This document shows, in pieces, positions 33,946 to 42,518 of a stretch of 64,000 nt of DNA. Location of the stretch: positions 1-64,000 of the forward strand of contig NZ_KV810436.1 of the NCBI RefSeq assembly GCF_001812805.1. Direction: 5' to 3'. The notes beneath the pieces are model-generated. The model did no database searches. It was not told the origin of the DNA and worked only from the letters and a program-made list of their open reading frames with translations. The DNA is from Corynebacterium sp. HMSC078H07. Its GTDB lineage: Bacteria; Actinomycetota; Actinomycetes; Mycobacteriales; Mycobacteriaceae. Every line of letters starts with the position of its first letter. Position 1 is the first letter of the stretch. Both the position numbers and the translations under genes were made by a program.

Positions 33946-33990
33946 AAAGCCCGAGCAGTTCACAATGATGAATGAACTGTTCGGGCTTTT
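33946..33990 (+). terminator. Terminator of ndk
   Basis: A 15-17 bp stem (AAAGCCCGAGCAGTTCA with one G-T pair against TGAACTGTTCGGGCTTT), a loop of about 10 nt and a TTTT tail. Confidence 0.9.
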
Positions 33991-34049
33991 GTCATTTCTG
34001 CGCTCGAACCCGCCTTGCGTGCTCGAGCGCAGATCAGATCGGGCGCTGG

Positions 34050-34400
34050 TTAGTCGAATGACAGCAGCGTGCGCAAGGCTGCAAAAGCGTCTTTGTTCAC
34101 CTGGTGGGTGACGGTGCGGCCGCATTGCTGCCTGGATAGTAGGCCGGCCTCCCGCAGGCGCGCTAAGTGGTGGGAGACCGTGGGCTGGCTCAGCGCAGTG
34201 AGCCCGGTGAGCTCCGTGACGCTCATCGGGCCACAGCCTTCCTCGCACAGAATGGACAGGAGACGAAGTCGGGCTGGGTCTGCGAGGACTTTGAATTGTT
34301 GCGAAAAATGCATCGCCTCGGCGTCGCTGAGCGGGCCCATGCTTAAGGAGCAGCACTCAGTGCCGCGCGCGCTGGTCTCGGGCGTGGAAGAGGAAGCCAT
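34050..34400 (-). CDS. arsR: ArsR-family arsenic-responsive repressor
   Basis: A 116-aa ArsR/SmtB winged-helix repressor: LADPARLRLLSILCEEG, recognition helix TALSQPTVSHHLARLREAGLL and wing QQCGRTVTHQVN. The As(III) ligands appear to be C16 and C17 (in TECCSL) plus one of C52 or C56, matching the atypical site Cys15-Cys16-Cys55 of C. glutamicum ArsR1 with an offset of one. The start at 34400 is chosen on that alignment; an in-frame ATG at 34424 would add eight residues. Divergent from acr3 across a palindrome. Confidence 0.9.
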   Translation of the reverse strand: MASSSTPETSARGTECCSLSMGPLSDAEAMHFSQQFKVLADPARLRLLSILCEEGCGPMSVTELTGLTALSQPTVSHHLARLREAGLLSRQQCGRTVTHQVNKDAFAALRTLLSFD

Positions 34401-34436
34401 GCGATCAGTATAGGAGCTATCCACACTCCCGCCGTT

Positions 34437-34456
34437 ATATTGACGCCTATCAATAT
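34437..34456. promoter_or_regulatory. ArsR operator between arsR and acr3
   Basis: A perfect inverted repeat ATATTGA-N6-TCAATAT in the middle of the arsR-acr3 gap. A second, looser ATCAA/TTGAT pair continues rightwards. Position and sequence type fit ArsR dimers controlling both genes. Confidence 0.75.
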
Positions 34457-34512
34457 GAACTGTAGATTGAATGTTCGTATCACGTTCTGTTCAAGCTAGA
34501 AGGAGGGAAGGC

Positions 34513-35577
34513 ATGGCCGTGTCGCAGCGCCCGAAGTTGTCTTTTCTTGACCGATTTTTACCCGTGTGGATTATTCTGGCGATGGCCGCCGGACTACTCA
34601 TTGGCCACTTCGTTCCCGGAATTGGCCAAGCCTTGGGCGCCGTTGAAGTGGGCGGGATTTCCATCCCGATCGCCATTGGTCTGCTTGTCATGATGTATCC
34701 GCCCTTGGCCAAGGTCCGCTACGAGAAGACCAAGGAAATTGCCACGGATGGCCGTCTCATGGCGGTATCGCTCGTCCTCAACTGGCTGGTGGGACCGGCG
34801 TTTATGTTTACCCTGGCGTGGCTCTTCCTGGCAGACCAACCGGAGCTGCGTACCGGCCTCATCATTGTGGGCCTTGCGCGCTGTATCGCCATGGTGCTTG
34901 TGTGGTCGGACCTCTCGTGCGCTGACCGCGAAGCAACGGCTGTGCTTGTCGCCCTCAACTCCATCTTCCAGGTCGCTATGTTTGGTGTTCTGGGCTGGTT
35001 CTACCTTCGCATCCTCCCCGGCTGGTTGGGACTGGATGTGACAAGTGTTGACTTTTCCTTCTGGGCCATTGTGAAGTCCGTGCTCGTCTTCTTGGGCATC
35101 CCGCTCCTGTTGGGTGTGCTGTCTCGCTTTTGGGGTGAAAAGGTAAAGGGCCGCGAATGGTTTGAGAACCGTTTCCTTCCGGCCGTATCGCCCCTAGCCA
35201 TGATTGGTCTGCTGTACACGATTGTGTTGCTCTTTTCCCTGCAGGGCGAGCACATTGTGGAGCAACCAGCAACGGTAGCGCGCGTGGCGGTGCCGCTGAT
35301 TATCTACTTCGTGGGCATGTTTGTGCTGTCACTGGGCGTGGCAAAGGCTGTTGGCATGAACTATGCGCAGTCTGCCAGCGTGGCGTTTACTGCAGCAGGA
35401 AACAACTTTGAACTTGCTATTGCAGTGTCCATCGGCACCTTCGGAGCGATGTCTGCCCAAGCCCTTGCCGGTACGATTGGTCCCCTTGTTGAGATCCCAG
35501 TCCTCGTTGGTTTGGTCTATTTCATGCTGTGGATTGGTCCGAAACTCTTCCCGGAAGATGACACCCTTCCGCGCTAG
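34513..35577 (+). CDS. acr3: Acr3-type arsenite efflux permease
   Basis: A 354-aa polytopic permease of the BART superfamily with about ten membrane segments. The conserved pore cysteine is C124 in GLARCIAMVLVWS and the conserved glutamate E300 in AAGNNFELAIAV, corresponding to Cys129 and Glu305 of C. glutamicum Acr3 with a constant offset of five. ATG at 34513 behind AGGAGGGA. No arsenate reductase gene is adjacent, so an unlinked arsC would be required. Confidence 0.94.
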   Translation: MAVSQRPKLSFLDRFLPVWIILAMAAGLLIGHFVPGIGQALGAVEVGGISIPIAIGLLVMMYPPLAKVRYEKTKEIATDGRLMAVSLVLNWLVGPAFMFTLAWLFLADQPELRTGLIIVGLARCIAMVLVWSDLSCADREATAVLVALNSIFQVAMFGVLGWFYLRILPGWLGLDVTSVDFSFWAIVKSVLVFLGIPLLLGVLSRFWGEKVKGREWFENRFLPAVSPLAMIGLLYTIVLLFSLQGEHIVEQPATVARVAVPLIIYFVGMFVLSLGVAKAVGMNYAQSASVAFTAAGNNFELAIAVSIGTFGAMSAQALAGTIGPLVEIPVLVGLVYFMLWIGPKLFPEDDTLPR

Positions 35578-36377
35578 CGCGTGCGCGAGGCGTCGATGCT
35601 GCGCACGCCAGATTCGGTCAGAGTGATGTTAAAGGTCCGCTCACCACTCCACTGGATGAGACCAGGTAGCTTCACCACGCCGGCCGCTTCTAGTTCACGG
35701 AGTTCTTCTTCGAGCCCCTCCTCGTAGCCGAGCAGTCGTCCCAGCTCAGAGATGGAAGTGGTATTGCCAGTGACTGCACCGGCGGCGACCAGCCCGCTGA
35801 GGACTTCCGGGTGTTTCTCCACCGCGGTTATGCTCTGCTCAGTGACGCCTTCGAGGCTTCCTTGTTCGGTGATGGCCTTGATGCGGCGCTTGCCAACGCG
35901 AAAAGAGGTCGTGCCGAATGCGCGGCCGCCGATGATGAACGCGGGGATGGAGAAGGCAGTAAGCCCAGCGGCGATAAGGATGGGGTTGGGTGAGATATCG
36001 CCGAGAACCCCGGTGGACCTAATTCCCTCAGCGATGAGAGGGGACAAGAGAGCAAGGACGGGCAGAAAGTAGGCGAGAACGGGGTAATCGCCCGCCCGGT
36101 ACTCTTCTTGCGCAGCTTGGACGAACTTCGGCTTACTACGAATGATGCGAAAGGCACCATAGATTATGGCGATCCACAGCACGGCGTACACGGGGACCGC
36201 GTAGGGGTCGGGAAGGTCAACAGCGCGAAGGCCGGAGGCGATGCCCGCCGGTACGGCAACGGTGATGATATCCCGCAGTGCAATCTCGTTGCGGGCGCGT
36301 GCTTGAGCCACTGTGCGCGGTGCAGATACACGTCGCGCTGGGGTGTTCGGTGTGTCAGCGCTCTCAAGTCCGGACAT
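35574..36377 (-). CDS. Unknown membrane protein with C-terminal winged-helix-like domain
   Basis: A 267-aa protein with a soluble N-terminus (about 1-40), hydrophobic segments near 43-58, 62-80, 100-120 and 130-150, then a soluble half whose end (SISELGRLLGYEEGLEEELRELEAAGVVKLPG) resembles a helix-turn-helix with wing. The ATG at 36377 lies 7 nt from TAGTAT (36390-36385 on the minus strand), suggesting a leaderless mRNA. It converges with and overlaps acr3 by a few bases and is divergent from rne. Possibly a membrane-bound regulator (inference). Confidence 0.7.
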   Translation of the reverse strand: MSGLESADTPNTPARRVSAPRTVAQARARNEIALRDIITVAVPAGIASGLRAVDLPDPYAVPVYAVLWIAIIYGAFRIIRSKPKFVQAAQEEYRAGDYPVLAYFLPVLALLSPLIAEGIRSTGVLGDISPNPILIAAGLTAFSIPAFIIGGRAFGTTSFRVGKRRIKAITEQGSLEGVTEQSITAVEKHPEVLSGLVAAGAVTGNTTSISELGRLLGYEEGLEEELRELEAAGVVKLPGLIQWSGERTFNITLTESGVRSIDASRTR

Positions 36378-36429
36378 AGCGGCGATACTAACATGTAGCT
36401 TAAACTGAAACCTGTGCCAGAATGGAGGG

Positions 36430-36538
36430 CACAGATACTCATATAACTGAATACGGAAACAGAGAGTTTTTAAAGTCTCACCACCGTGTGGCGGCAACCT
36501 GCGCCCGGGGTGAGCAGACGTCGGGAGATTAGCCGCCC
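36430..36538 (+). promoter_or_regulatory. rne promoter and structured 5' leader
   Basis: A TATAAC-like -10 lies near 36442. The following leader of about 90 nt contains GTCTCACC (36475-36482) pairing with GGTGAG-CAGAC (36509-36519, two-base bulge), enclosing a GC-rich loop. A hairpin in the rne leader recalls RNase E autoregulation in E. coli; homology is not implied. Confidence 0.4.
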
Positions 36539-39500
36539 ATGGCATCCAAGAAAAAAGAAGAAGTACGTAGTGAATCGGCTCTGGCAGCGGCGGTAGCGAG
36601 GATTGACCGTGACGCGCTTGCGCCCAAAACCCGCCTGTACGCCCTAGCTAAGCAACTGGGCGTGGCCTCCAAGGACCTGGTTGAGCAGTTCGCAGAGATG
36701 GGCATGAAAAAATCTGCGCAGTCCTCGGCAACGCCGGAGGAGATTGGGCAGCTTATCGCCGCCCTTGCACCCGCCACCCACACCAAGGCCGAGGCCGCGG
36801 ACGAGAAGATCGAGGATAAGGCCAACGAAGAGGCCGCAGCCGTAGCTGCAGAGGCATCGGCCGAGGAGAAGCCAGCGAAGACTGCCCCGAAGAAGCGGGC
36901 CAAGCGCGCGACGAAGCGCGTTGCCAAGGCCGACAAGACGGAAAAAGCAGCTAAGGAAACTAAGACAGCAAAGTCGAAAAAGGATAAGTCGAAGAAGGAC
37001 AAGTCTGCGAAGGAGGACTCGTTCAGCCAGCCGGTGGACTCCACGGATAACGTTGCGGAACAGCCACAACAGCCCGTCCAGTCTGAGCAGCTGAGCGAAG
37101 ACGAGGAGAAGTTGCGCGAGCGCGTGCGCAAGAACGTTGACAACGAAATCTCCCAGATTGTGGACAAGGTCGACGCTGAGATGCTGCATGAGGCACTCGC
37201 GGAATCCGGTGATGACTTCGACGAAGATGACCTCACCCCGCTGATTACCCCGATGCCAGAGGAGGAGCCGGAGGTCTACGAGTACGCACCAGTCTTCATG
37301 GCGCCGAAGGCTGCTCCTAAGCCGAAGCGTCAGAAAACAGAGGACGTCGATGAGGCTGTTGAGTCCGACGAGGACGCAGCGCCGTCGAACCAGCAGCGTG
37401 GCCGCCGCCGTGGCAGCCGCGGTACTTCGCGTGGACGCGGTGCCGAGGGGCGCAGTGGCGACAGCCGTGGGGCTGAGCTTATCGACGAACCCAAGGCCAT
37501 CAAAGGCTCGACGCGCATCGAAGCCCAACGCCGCCGCCGCGCTGAGCTGCGCGAGAAGGGCCGCGAGCGCCAGCACATCGTCTCCCAGGCCGAATTCTTG
37601 GCTCGCCGGGAATCGGTGGAGCGCACGATGGTGGTACGTGACAAGCAGCGCACCGACGGTGCCGGAATCATTACCCAGGTCGGTGTCTTGGAGGATGACC
37701 TTCTTGTCGAGCACTTTGTCACGACCGAATCGCATCCCTCCCAGATTGGCAACATCTACCTCGGCCGCGTTCAGAACGTCCTGCCCTCGATGGAAGCCGC
37801 CTTCGTCGATATCGGACAGGGGCGAAATGGTGTGCTGTATGCGGGAGACGTCGATTGGCGCGCGCTCGGCATTGGCGGGCGCGGTCGAAAGATTGAAAAT
37901 GCCCTGAAGTCGGGTGATCAGATTCTGGTTCAGGTGGCCAAGGACCCAATCGGCCACAAGGGCGCACGCCTGACTACCCAGATCTCTCTGGCTGGTCGCT
38001 TCCTGGTCTATGTTCCGGGCGGGCGCAGCGCAGGTATTTCCCGTAAGCTTCCGGCCCCAGAGCGCAAGCGCCTCAAGGGAATCCTCGAGCGTGTCATCCC
38101 GGGCGATGGCGGCGCTATCATCCGTACCGCGGCGGAAAATGTTCCGGAAGAAGACATTGCTACCGACGTCAACCGTCTGCACTCCCTGTGGGAGGACATC
38201 AGCGCCCGTGCTGCACACGAGAAGGCCACCAAGGGTGCCAAGCCGGTGACGATGTATGAGGAACCGGACCTGCTCATCAAGGTCGTGCGTGACCTGTTCA
38301 ACGAAGACTTCAGCACCCTTGTCGTCGATGGCAAACGGTCCTATAACACGGTGAGCGCCTACGTGGATTCCATGGCGCACGACTTGGCGGATCGCGTCGT
38401 GCGCTACGACGCCCGTGAGCACGATGGCGAGGATGCCTTCAGCACCTACCGTATTGACGAGCAGCTGCACAAGGCTCTTAGCCGCAAGGTCTGGCTGCCC
38501 TCGGGCGGCACCCTCATCATCGAGCGCACCGAGGCCATGACGGTTATTGACGTCAACACCGGTAAGTTCACGGGCTCCGGTGGCAACCTTGAGGAAACCG
38601 TCACGCGCAACAACCTCGAGGCGGCCGAGGAGATCGTGCGCCAGATGCGCCTGCGCGATATGGGTGGCATGATCGTCGTCGACTTCATCGACATGGTTCT
38701 GCCGGAAAACCAGGATCTCGTCCTGCGTCGACTGAAGGAAGCACTGGGGCGCGACCGCACCCGCCACCAGGTTTCCGAGGTCACCTCGCTGGGACTGGTG
38801 CAGATGACCCGCAAGCGCGTCGGTACCGGCCTAGTTGAGACCTTCTCGACCGAGTGTGAAGCCTGCAACGGCCGCGGCATTATCATCCACGAGTACCCAG
38901 TGGATGAGGAGCCGGAGGAGGAGAACTCCAAGCCGCAGCGCCGAGGCCGTAAGGAGCGCCGCGCGCCACACCGCGATCCGAAGCAGCACCCGGCTGCCGT
39001 GCGTATGCACCGTCATGATGATGAGGAGAACACTGCTGGTGTCGACGCAGATGACGTGGATGCGGTAGAAGATAAGGATTCTGCGCTCGAGGACCTTGTG
39101 GCTAACGTGGTGGTCGTCGACTCAGACGACGATGCCTCCGGCCGCGACAACCGCGACGGCCGAGACGGCGATGACGAGGTCGACGCCGGCACACCGGACA
39201 GCGCGTCCATCGGCTACGCCGTGGCGGAGAGTATGGCGCCGAAGAAATCGAAGCGCTCCCGCAAGCCGCGCCGGGCAACACGCACCTCGCGCACGTCCGA
39301 GAAGAAGGCCGAGGTTCAGAGTCCGTCGCACGAAAAGCAATCGAAGCAGCGCTCGCGCCAGACCTACGAGGAGGCCGTTGAGGAGTTCGAGAAGTCACCG
39401 CGCCGCAAGCGTCGCACGCGCGGCAACTCGCGTTCTGACGTCCGCCCGAAGCGTGAAGACTTCGAGCACGAGCCGCAAGCCTCGAAGGCAGCAGACGAGC

Positions 39501-39787
39501 AGGGCAGCAGCGCTGCCACGGCCCAGGAATCTGCCAAGCCCCAAGAATCTGGAGATGGCGACGTCACAACGGCGCGCAGCTCCCGCGGGCGTGGTCGTCG
39601 CCGTGCGGTGCGCCGCTCGATGAAATCCCAGCAGCCGGTTGTCATTGAGGAGGCGTCACGGGCATCGAAGTCCCGGCAACGCGACGAGACCTCCGCACGG
39701 GAGAAGGAAGGTGGGGCCAAGGGGGCGTCGGCAAGCCGCAAGGTCGGCCGTGGTAGGCGCCGCGTAACCCGTCGCAGCTCGCGCTAG
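36539..39787 (+). CDS. rne: Ribonuclease E/G
   Basis: A 1082-aa endoribonuclease of mRNA decay and rRNA processing. The N-terminus (about 1-75) carries an IF2-N-like segment, then a long Lys/Glu/Ala-rich disordered region (to about 370), the S1 domain (around IGNIYLGRVQNVLPSMEAAFVD), the catalytic DNase I-like domain with D671 (VIDVNTGKFTG) and D715 (VVDFIDM), and the zinc link C773-x-x-C776. The tail (about 800-1082) is charged and Arg-rich, a likely RNA-binding and degradosome scaffold. Arrangement is that of actinobacterial RNase E, with the catalytic core in the middle. Confidence 0.96.
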   Translation: MASKKKEEVRSESALAAAVARIDRDALAPKTRLYALAKQLGVASKDLVEQFAEMGMKKSAQSSATPEEIGQLIAALAPATHTKAEAADEKIEDKANEEAAAVAAEASAEEKPAKTAPKKRAKRATKRVAKADKTEKAAKETKTAKSKKDKSKKDKSAKEDSFSQPVDSTDNVAEQPQQPVQSEQLSEDEEKLRERVRKNVDNEISQIVDKVDAEMLHEALAESGDDFDEDDLTPLITPMPEEEPEVYEYAPVFMAPKAAPKPKRQKTEDVDEAVESDEDAAPSNQQRGRRRGSRGTSRGRGAEGRSGDSRGAELIDEPKAIKGSTRIEAQRRRRAELREKGRERQHIVSQAEFLARRESVERTMVVRDKQRTDGAGIITQVGVLEDDLLVEHFVTTESHPSQIGNIYLGRVQNVLPSMEAAFVDIGQGRNGVLYAGDVDWRALGIGGRGRKIENALKSGDQILVQVAKDPIGHKGARLTTQISLAGRFLVYVPGGRSAGISRKLPAPERKRLKGILERVIPGDGGAIIRTAAENVPEEDIATDVNRLHSLWEDISARAAHEKATKGAKPVTMYEEPDLLIKVVRDLFNEDFSTLVVDGKRSYNTVSAYVDSMAHDLADRVVRYDAREHDGEDAFSTYRIDEQLHKALSRKVWLPSGGTLIIERTEAMTVIDVNTGKFTGSGGNLEETVTRNNLEAAEEIVRQMRLRDMGGMIVVDFIDMVLPENQDLVLRRLKEALGRDRTRHQVSEVTSLGLVQMTRKRVGTGLVETFSTECEACNGRGIIIHEYPVDEEPEEENSKPQRRGRKERRAPHRDPKQHPAAVRMHRHDDEENTAGVDADDVDAVEDKDSALEDLVANVVVVDSDDDASGRDNRDGRDGDDEVDAGTPDSASIGYAVAESMAPKKSKRSRKPRRATRTSRTSEKKAEVQSPSHEKQSKQRSRQTYEEAVEEFEKSPRRKRRTRGNSRSDVRPKREDFEHEPQASKAADEQGSSAATAQESAKPQESGDGDVTTARSSRGRGRRRAVRRSMKSQQPVVIEEASRASKSRQRDETSAREKEGGAKGASASRKVGRGRRRVTRRSSR

Positions 39788-39807
39788 AAAAGGCGTTTTG
39801 CCTTTTC
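39787..39807 (+). terminator. Short hairpin after rne
   Basis: GAAAAGGC / GCCTTTTC, 8 bp, with a 5-nt loop, overlapping the rne stop region. Probable terminator before the rplU promoter. Confidence 0.6.
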
Positions 39808-39827
39808 GCCCCCTCACGGGGTAGTCT

Positions 39828-39987
39828 TTGACAGTCGCTGTTTAGACCATGAATGCGCTGGACGGGCCGCGCGCTGATGTCGCGCGTCTCTCGCGGCTTT
39901 TGGTCTGAACGCAAATGTCCAATGTCCATTCGCCAGGGGCATCACCCAGCCGCTGGCGAGCCGAGTTTAGATAAGGGGTAGCCCTCT
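39828..39987 (+). promoter_or_regulatory. rplU-rpmA promoter and nested-hairpin leader
   Basis: TTGACA at 39828-39833 with a weak -10 near 39850. The transcribed leader shows nested pairing: AGACCA (39844-39849) with TGGTCT (39901-39906), enclosing GCCGCG (39866-39871) with CGCGGC (39892-39897) and an inner CGCGC/GCGCG. It looks like an autoregulatory ribosomal-protein leader upstream of L21. Confidence 0.55.
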
Positions 39988-40293
39988 ATGTACGCGATCG
40001 TCAAGACCGGCGGAAAGCAGTACAAGGTTGCTGAAGGTGACCTCGTCAAGGTCGAGAAGATCGAGGGTGAGCCGGGTTCCTCCGTTGCTCTCACCCCGGT
40101 TCTGCTCGTCGATGGCGCAACCGTCAAGTCGAAGGCAGCTGACCTGGAGAAGGTCTCTGTCTCCGCTGAAATTGTCGAGCAGGGCAAGGGCCCGAAGATC
40201 GACATCCTCAAGTACAAGAACAAGACTGGTTACAAGCGTCGCCTTGGTCACCGTCAGCCGGTGACCACGCTGAAGATTACCGGTATCAAGTAA
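39988..40293 (+). CDS. rplU: 50S ribosomal protein L21
   Basis: A 101-aa L21 that binds 23S rRNA. Starts [18 protein letters not shown]; the C-terminal signature [17 protein letters not shown] is intact. ATG at 39988. Cotranscribed with rpmA, 43 nt downstream. Confidence 0.98.
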   Translation: MYAIVKTGGKQYKVAEGDLVKVEKIEGEPGSSVALTPVLLVDGATVKSKAADLEKVSVSAEIVEQGKGPKIDILKYKNKTGYKRRLGHRQPVTTLKITGIK

Positions 40294-40336
40294 GCCTTAA
40301 CCGGCTCTAATTCATCCCTGAAGGAGGGAAAACCAC

Positions 40337-40615
40337 ATGGCACACAAGAAGGGTGCTTCCAGCTCCAGCAACGGTCGCGATTCCGAGTCCAAGCGCCTCG
40401 GCGTCAAGCGCTTCGGTGGTCAGCAGGTTAAGGCCGGCGAGATCATCGTGCGTCAGCGCGGCACCAAGTTCCACCCGGGTGAGAACGTTGGTCGCGGCGG
40501 CGACGATACCCTGTTCGCTCTTGCTGCCGGCTCCGTTGAGTTCGGCGTTAAGCGCGGTCGCCGCATGGTTAACATCGTGCCGGCCGACGAGGTCGCTGCA
40601 GAAGCTACTGCATAA
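40337..40615 (+). CDS. rpmA: 50S ribosomal protein L27
   Basis: A 92-aa L27 located near the peptidyl transferase centre. Starts [16 protein letters not shown], the mature N-terminus without a cleaved leader peptide, with the signature [25 protein letters not shown] at 40337 behind GAAGGAGG. In most Actinobacteria obg follows directly; here an 11-kb pilus island intervenes. Confidence 0.98.
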   Translation: MAHKKGASSSSNGRDSESKRLGVKRFGGQQVKAGEIIVRQRGTKFHPGENVGRGGDDTLFALAAGSVEFGVKRGRRMVNIVPADEVAAEATA

Positions 40616-40633
40616 GACCAAGGCTTTCGCATT

Positions 40634-40671
40634 GTAAGTCCTTCCTCTTCTATAAGAAGGGAAGGACTTAC
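40634..40671 (+). terminator. Terminator of rplU-rpmA
   Basis: A perfect 12-bp stem (GTAAGTCCTTCC / GGAAGGACTTAC) extended inward by CTTC/GAAG, 18 nt after the rpmA stop. It ends the ribosomal operon and marks the left edge of the inserted pilus island. Confidence 0.85.
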
Positions 40672-40883
40672 AGCGTTTTGTGGTTGCTTTGGTGTGCTCC
40701 GTTGGAAGCAGTCTATGAGCGCTTGGACTTGAAGCTGTATCGAACTATGGATGAAGGTTGCGGCATAAGTGCAGACCGTCGCTTGTCAGAAGTGTGATAG
40801 CGAAGTAGCATTCCGTTGGAATACCCTCAAGGGTGCGGTGACCGTGCCCTTTAATTCCCTCTAATGAGAGAACGGAAAAGCAT
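40672..40883 (+). promoter_or_regulatory. Pilus operon promoter region
   Basis: TTGTCA (40783-40788), a 17-nt spacer and TAGCAT (40806-40811) form a good promoter. The leader then holds an interrupted palindrome AAGGG-TG-CGG-TGA-CCG-TG-CCCTT (40829-40852), a candidate regulator site or hairpin. No gene is seen in this 212-bp stretch. Confidence 0.5.
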
Positions 40884-42488
40884 ATGAATAAGGTCTCTAC
40901 TCGCCTCGCTGCGGTTATCGCAGCCGGTACCATCTCTATCGCAGGTGCGGGTTTTGCCGCTCCGGCCCTTGCACAGTCCGAAACCCCCTCTCCAGCAGCA
41001 CCTGCCTCTCCTAGTGAAGAAGCAGCCGCCCCGTCTTCAGCTTCAGCTGCGGCGACACCTGGCTCTGAGTCTGGCGTGGACGTTCCTCCGGGACCTGCTA
41101 CACCCAAGGAAGCCTCCCTCATTGACCCCAACCATGACGTCAAGCTGACTATCACCAAGTACCTTGGCGATCCGGGTGATACCAGTACCCCGCTTGCAGA
41201 TACCGAATTCAAGGTTGAGCGCGTCAATGTGGACTTGACCACGCAGGAAGGTTGGAAGCAGCTCTCTGCCTTCACTGCAGAGGATGCTCCGATTGACGGC
41301 AACTTTACCGCTGTGACCAAGAAGACCGATGCTAGTGGTGTTGTCACCTTTGATACGGCAACTGACAACTTGAAGGTCGGCGCCTACAAGATCACTGAGA
41401 TCAATCGCGGCGGCTACACCACCGCTCCGCCCTTCCTTATTACACTGCCACACGACGTGGATGGTAAGTGGAGCTACGAGCAGACCGTTCAGCCGAAGAA
41501 CCAGAACCTGGTTCCCTCCAAGCAGGTTAAGGATGCTGATGCGACTATCGGCAAGCAGCTGACCTACACCGTCAACGCACCGGTACCCGCAGACACACTC
41601 ACCCGCTTCATTATTCAAGACCCGCTCAACGAGGCTTTGGAGGTCAAGCCGGAAGATGTAAAGGTCTCGCTTGCTGGTGCCACCAATGGTGCAACGCTGG
41701 CAGCCGAGGATTACACGACCACCCTGGATGCTGCTTCCAATACCCTGCAGGTGGAGTTCACCAAGGCGGGCCTTGCCAAGTTGCAGGAAGCCCGTAAGGG
41801 GGCGCCTGGCCTGAAGGTTCTCGTTGAGTTCCCTGCCACCATCACTAAGGCCCCAGAAGGCGGCGAGATCACCAACACCGCGAAGATCCTCCTCCCCAAC
41901 GGTGCTGAGGTAGATACCAACGGTGATGACCCGGCTACCCCGGATGTAGAGGACAATCCCACCAAGACCACGTTCGGTACCCTGACCATCACCAAGACTT
42001 CTGGCAATGCCAAAGAGGGCGATTCCCTTGACGGAGCCGAGTTCGAGCTCTACCAGTGCAAGAAGGAAGGCGAGAATTGGCAGCTGCTCGGTTCCCCGCT
42101 GAACATGGCGACCACTGCGGAAGGTACTCCAGCAACTACGATTACTACCACCGGTTCTGCGGGCACCGCACCAAGCCTCAAGTCTGAGGCAAAGGGTTAT
42201 GCCATCCCGGTGCAGTCTTTTGCTGCTGCCACCGGCGTGACTACCAAGGACTACTGTGTGCTTGAGACCAAGGCTCCGAAGAACTTCGTCCGTAACGAGG
42301 TTCCGCAGCACGTCACTGTGGACGTGGCCGCTAAGACTTTGGCCGTTGAAGTCGACAACCAGCGCAACTCCGTTTTGGGTCAGCTTCCGGCTACCGGTGC
42401 CTGGGGAATCGTCTTGGTATTCCTCGTGGGTCTCGCGCTGCTGGCCCGCGGTATCTACACCTCCTACAAGGATTCCCGCACTGCTTAG
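40884..42488 (+). CDS. Major pilin (SpaD/SpaA-type), LPATG-anchored
   Basis: A 534-aa pilus shaft subunit. Signal peptide to about residue 31 (cleavage after APALA), then a Pro/Ala/Ser-rich linker (32-66). The pilin motif runs from W196 to the polymerising lysine K205 (WSYEQTVQPK, matching WxxxVxVYPK in position). Cna-B-like domains follow, the E-box Glu is E461 (YCVLETKAP), and the sorting signal is LPATG at 501-505 plus hydrophobic stretch and positive tail. Sortase C joins K205 to the next subunit's LPATG Thr. First gene of an operon with SpaD-SrtC-SpaE-SpaF order as in C. diphtheriae. Confidence 0.94.
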   Translation: MNKVSTRLAAVIAAGTISIAGAGFAAPALAQSETPSPAAPASPSEEAAAPSSASAAATPGSESGVDVPPGPATPKEASLIDPNHDVKLTITKYLGDPGDTSTPLADTEFKVERVNVDLTTQEGWKQLSAFTAEDAPIDGNFTAVTKKTDASGVVTFDTATDNLKVGAYKITEINRGGYTTAPPFLITLPHDVDGKWSYEQTVQPKNQNLVPSKQVKDADATIGKQLTYTVNAPVPADTLTRFIIQDPLNEALEVKPEDVKVSLAGATNGATLAAEDYTTTLDAASNTLQVEFTKAGLAKLQEARKGAPGLKVLVEFPATITKAPEGGEITNTAKILLPNGAEVDTNGDDPATPDVEDNPTKTTFGTLTITKTSGNAKEGDSLDGAEFELYQCKKEGENWQLLGSPLNMATTAEGTPATTITTTGSAGTAPSLKSEAKGYAIPVQSFAAATGVTTKDYCVLETKAPKNFVRNEVPQHVTVDVAAKTLAVEVDNQRNSVLGQLPATGAWGIVLVFLVGLALLARGIYTSYKDSRTA

Positions 42489-42518
42489 ATAGGGGTTTCC
42501 GGGAAGGCGGGGCACTGC

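Noticed and set aside
36644-38767. Leu/Val-rich 707-codon frame opposite rne
   Set aside because: Antisense shadow of the RNase E gene; hydrophobicity derives from the complement of Lys/Glu codons.
40829-40852. Phase-variable promoter of the pilus operon
   Set aside because: The palindrome is interrupted and there is no homopolymer tract or flanking recombinase, so phase variation is not supported.
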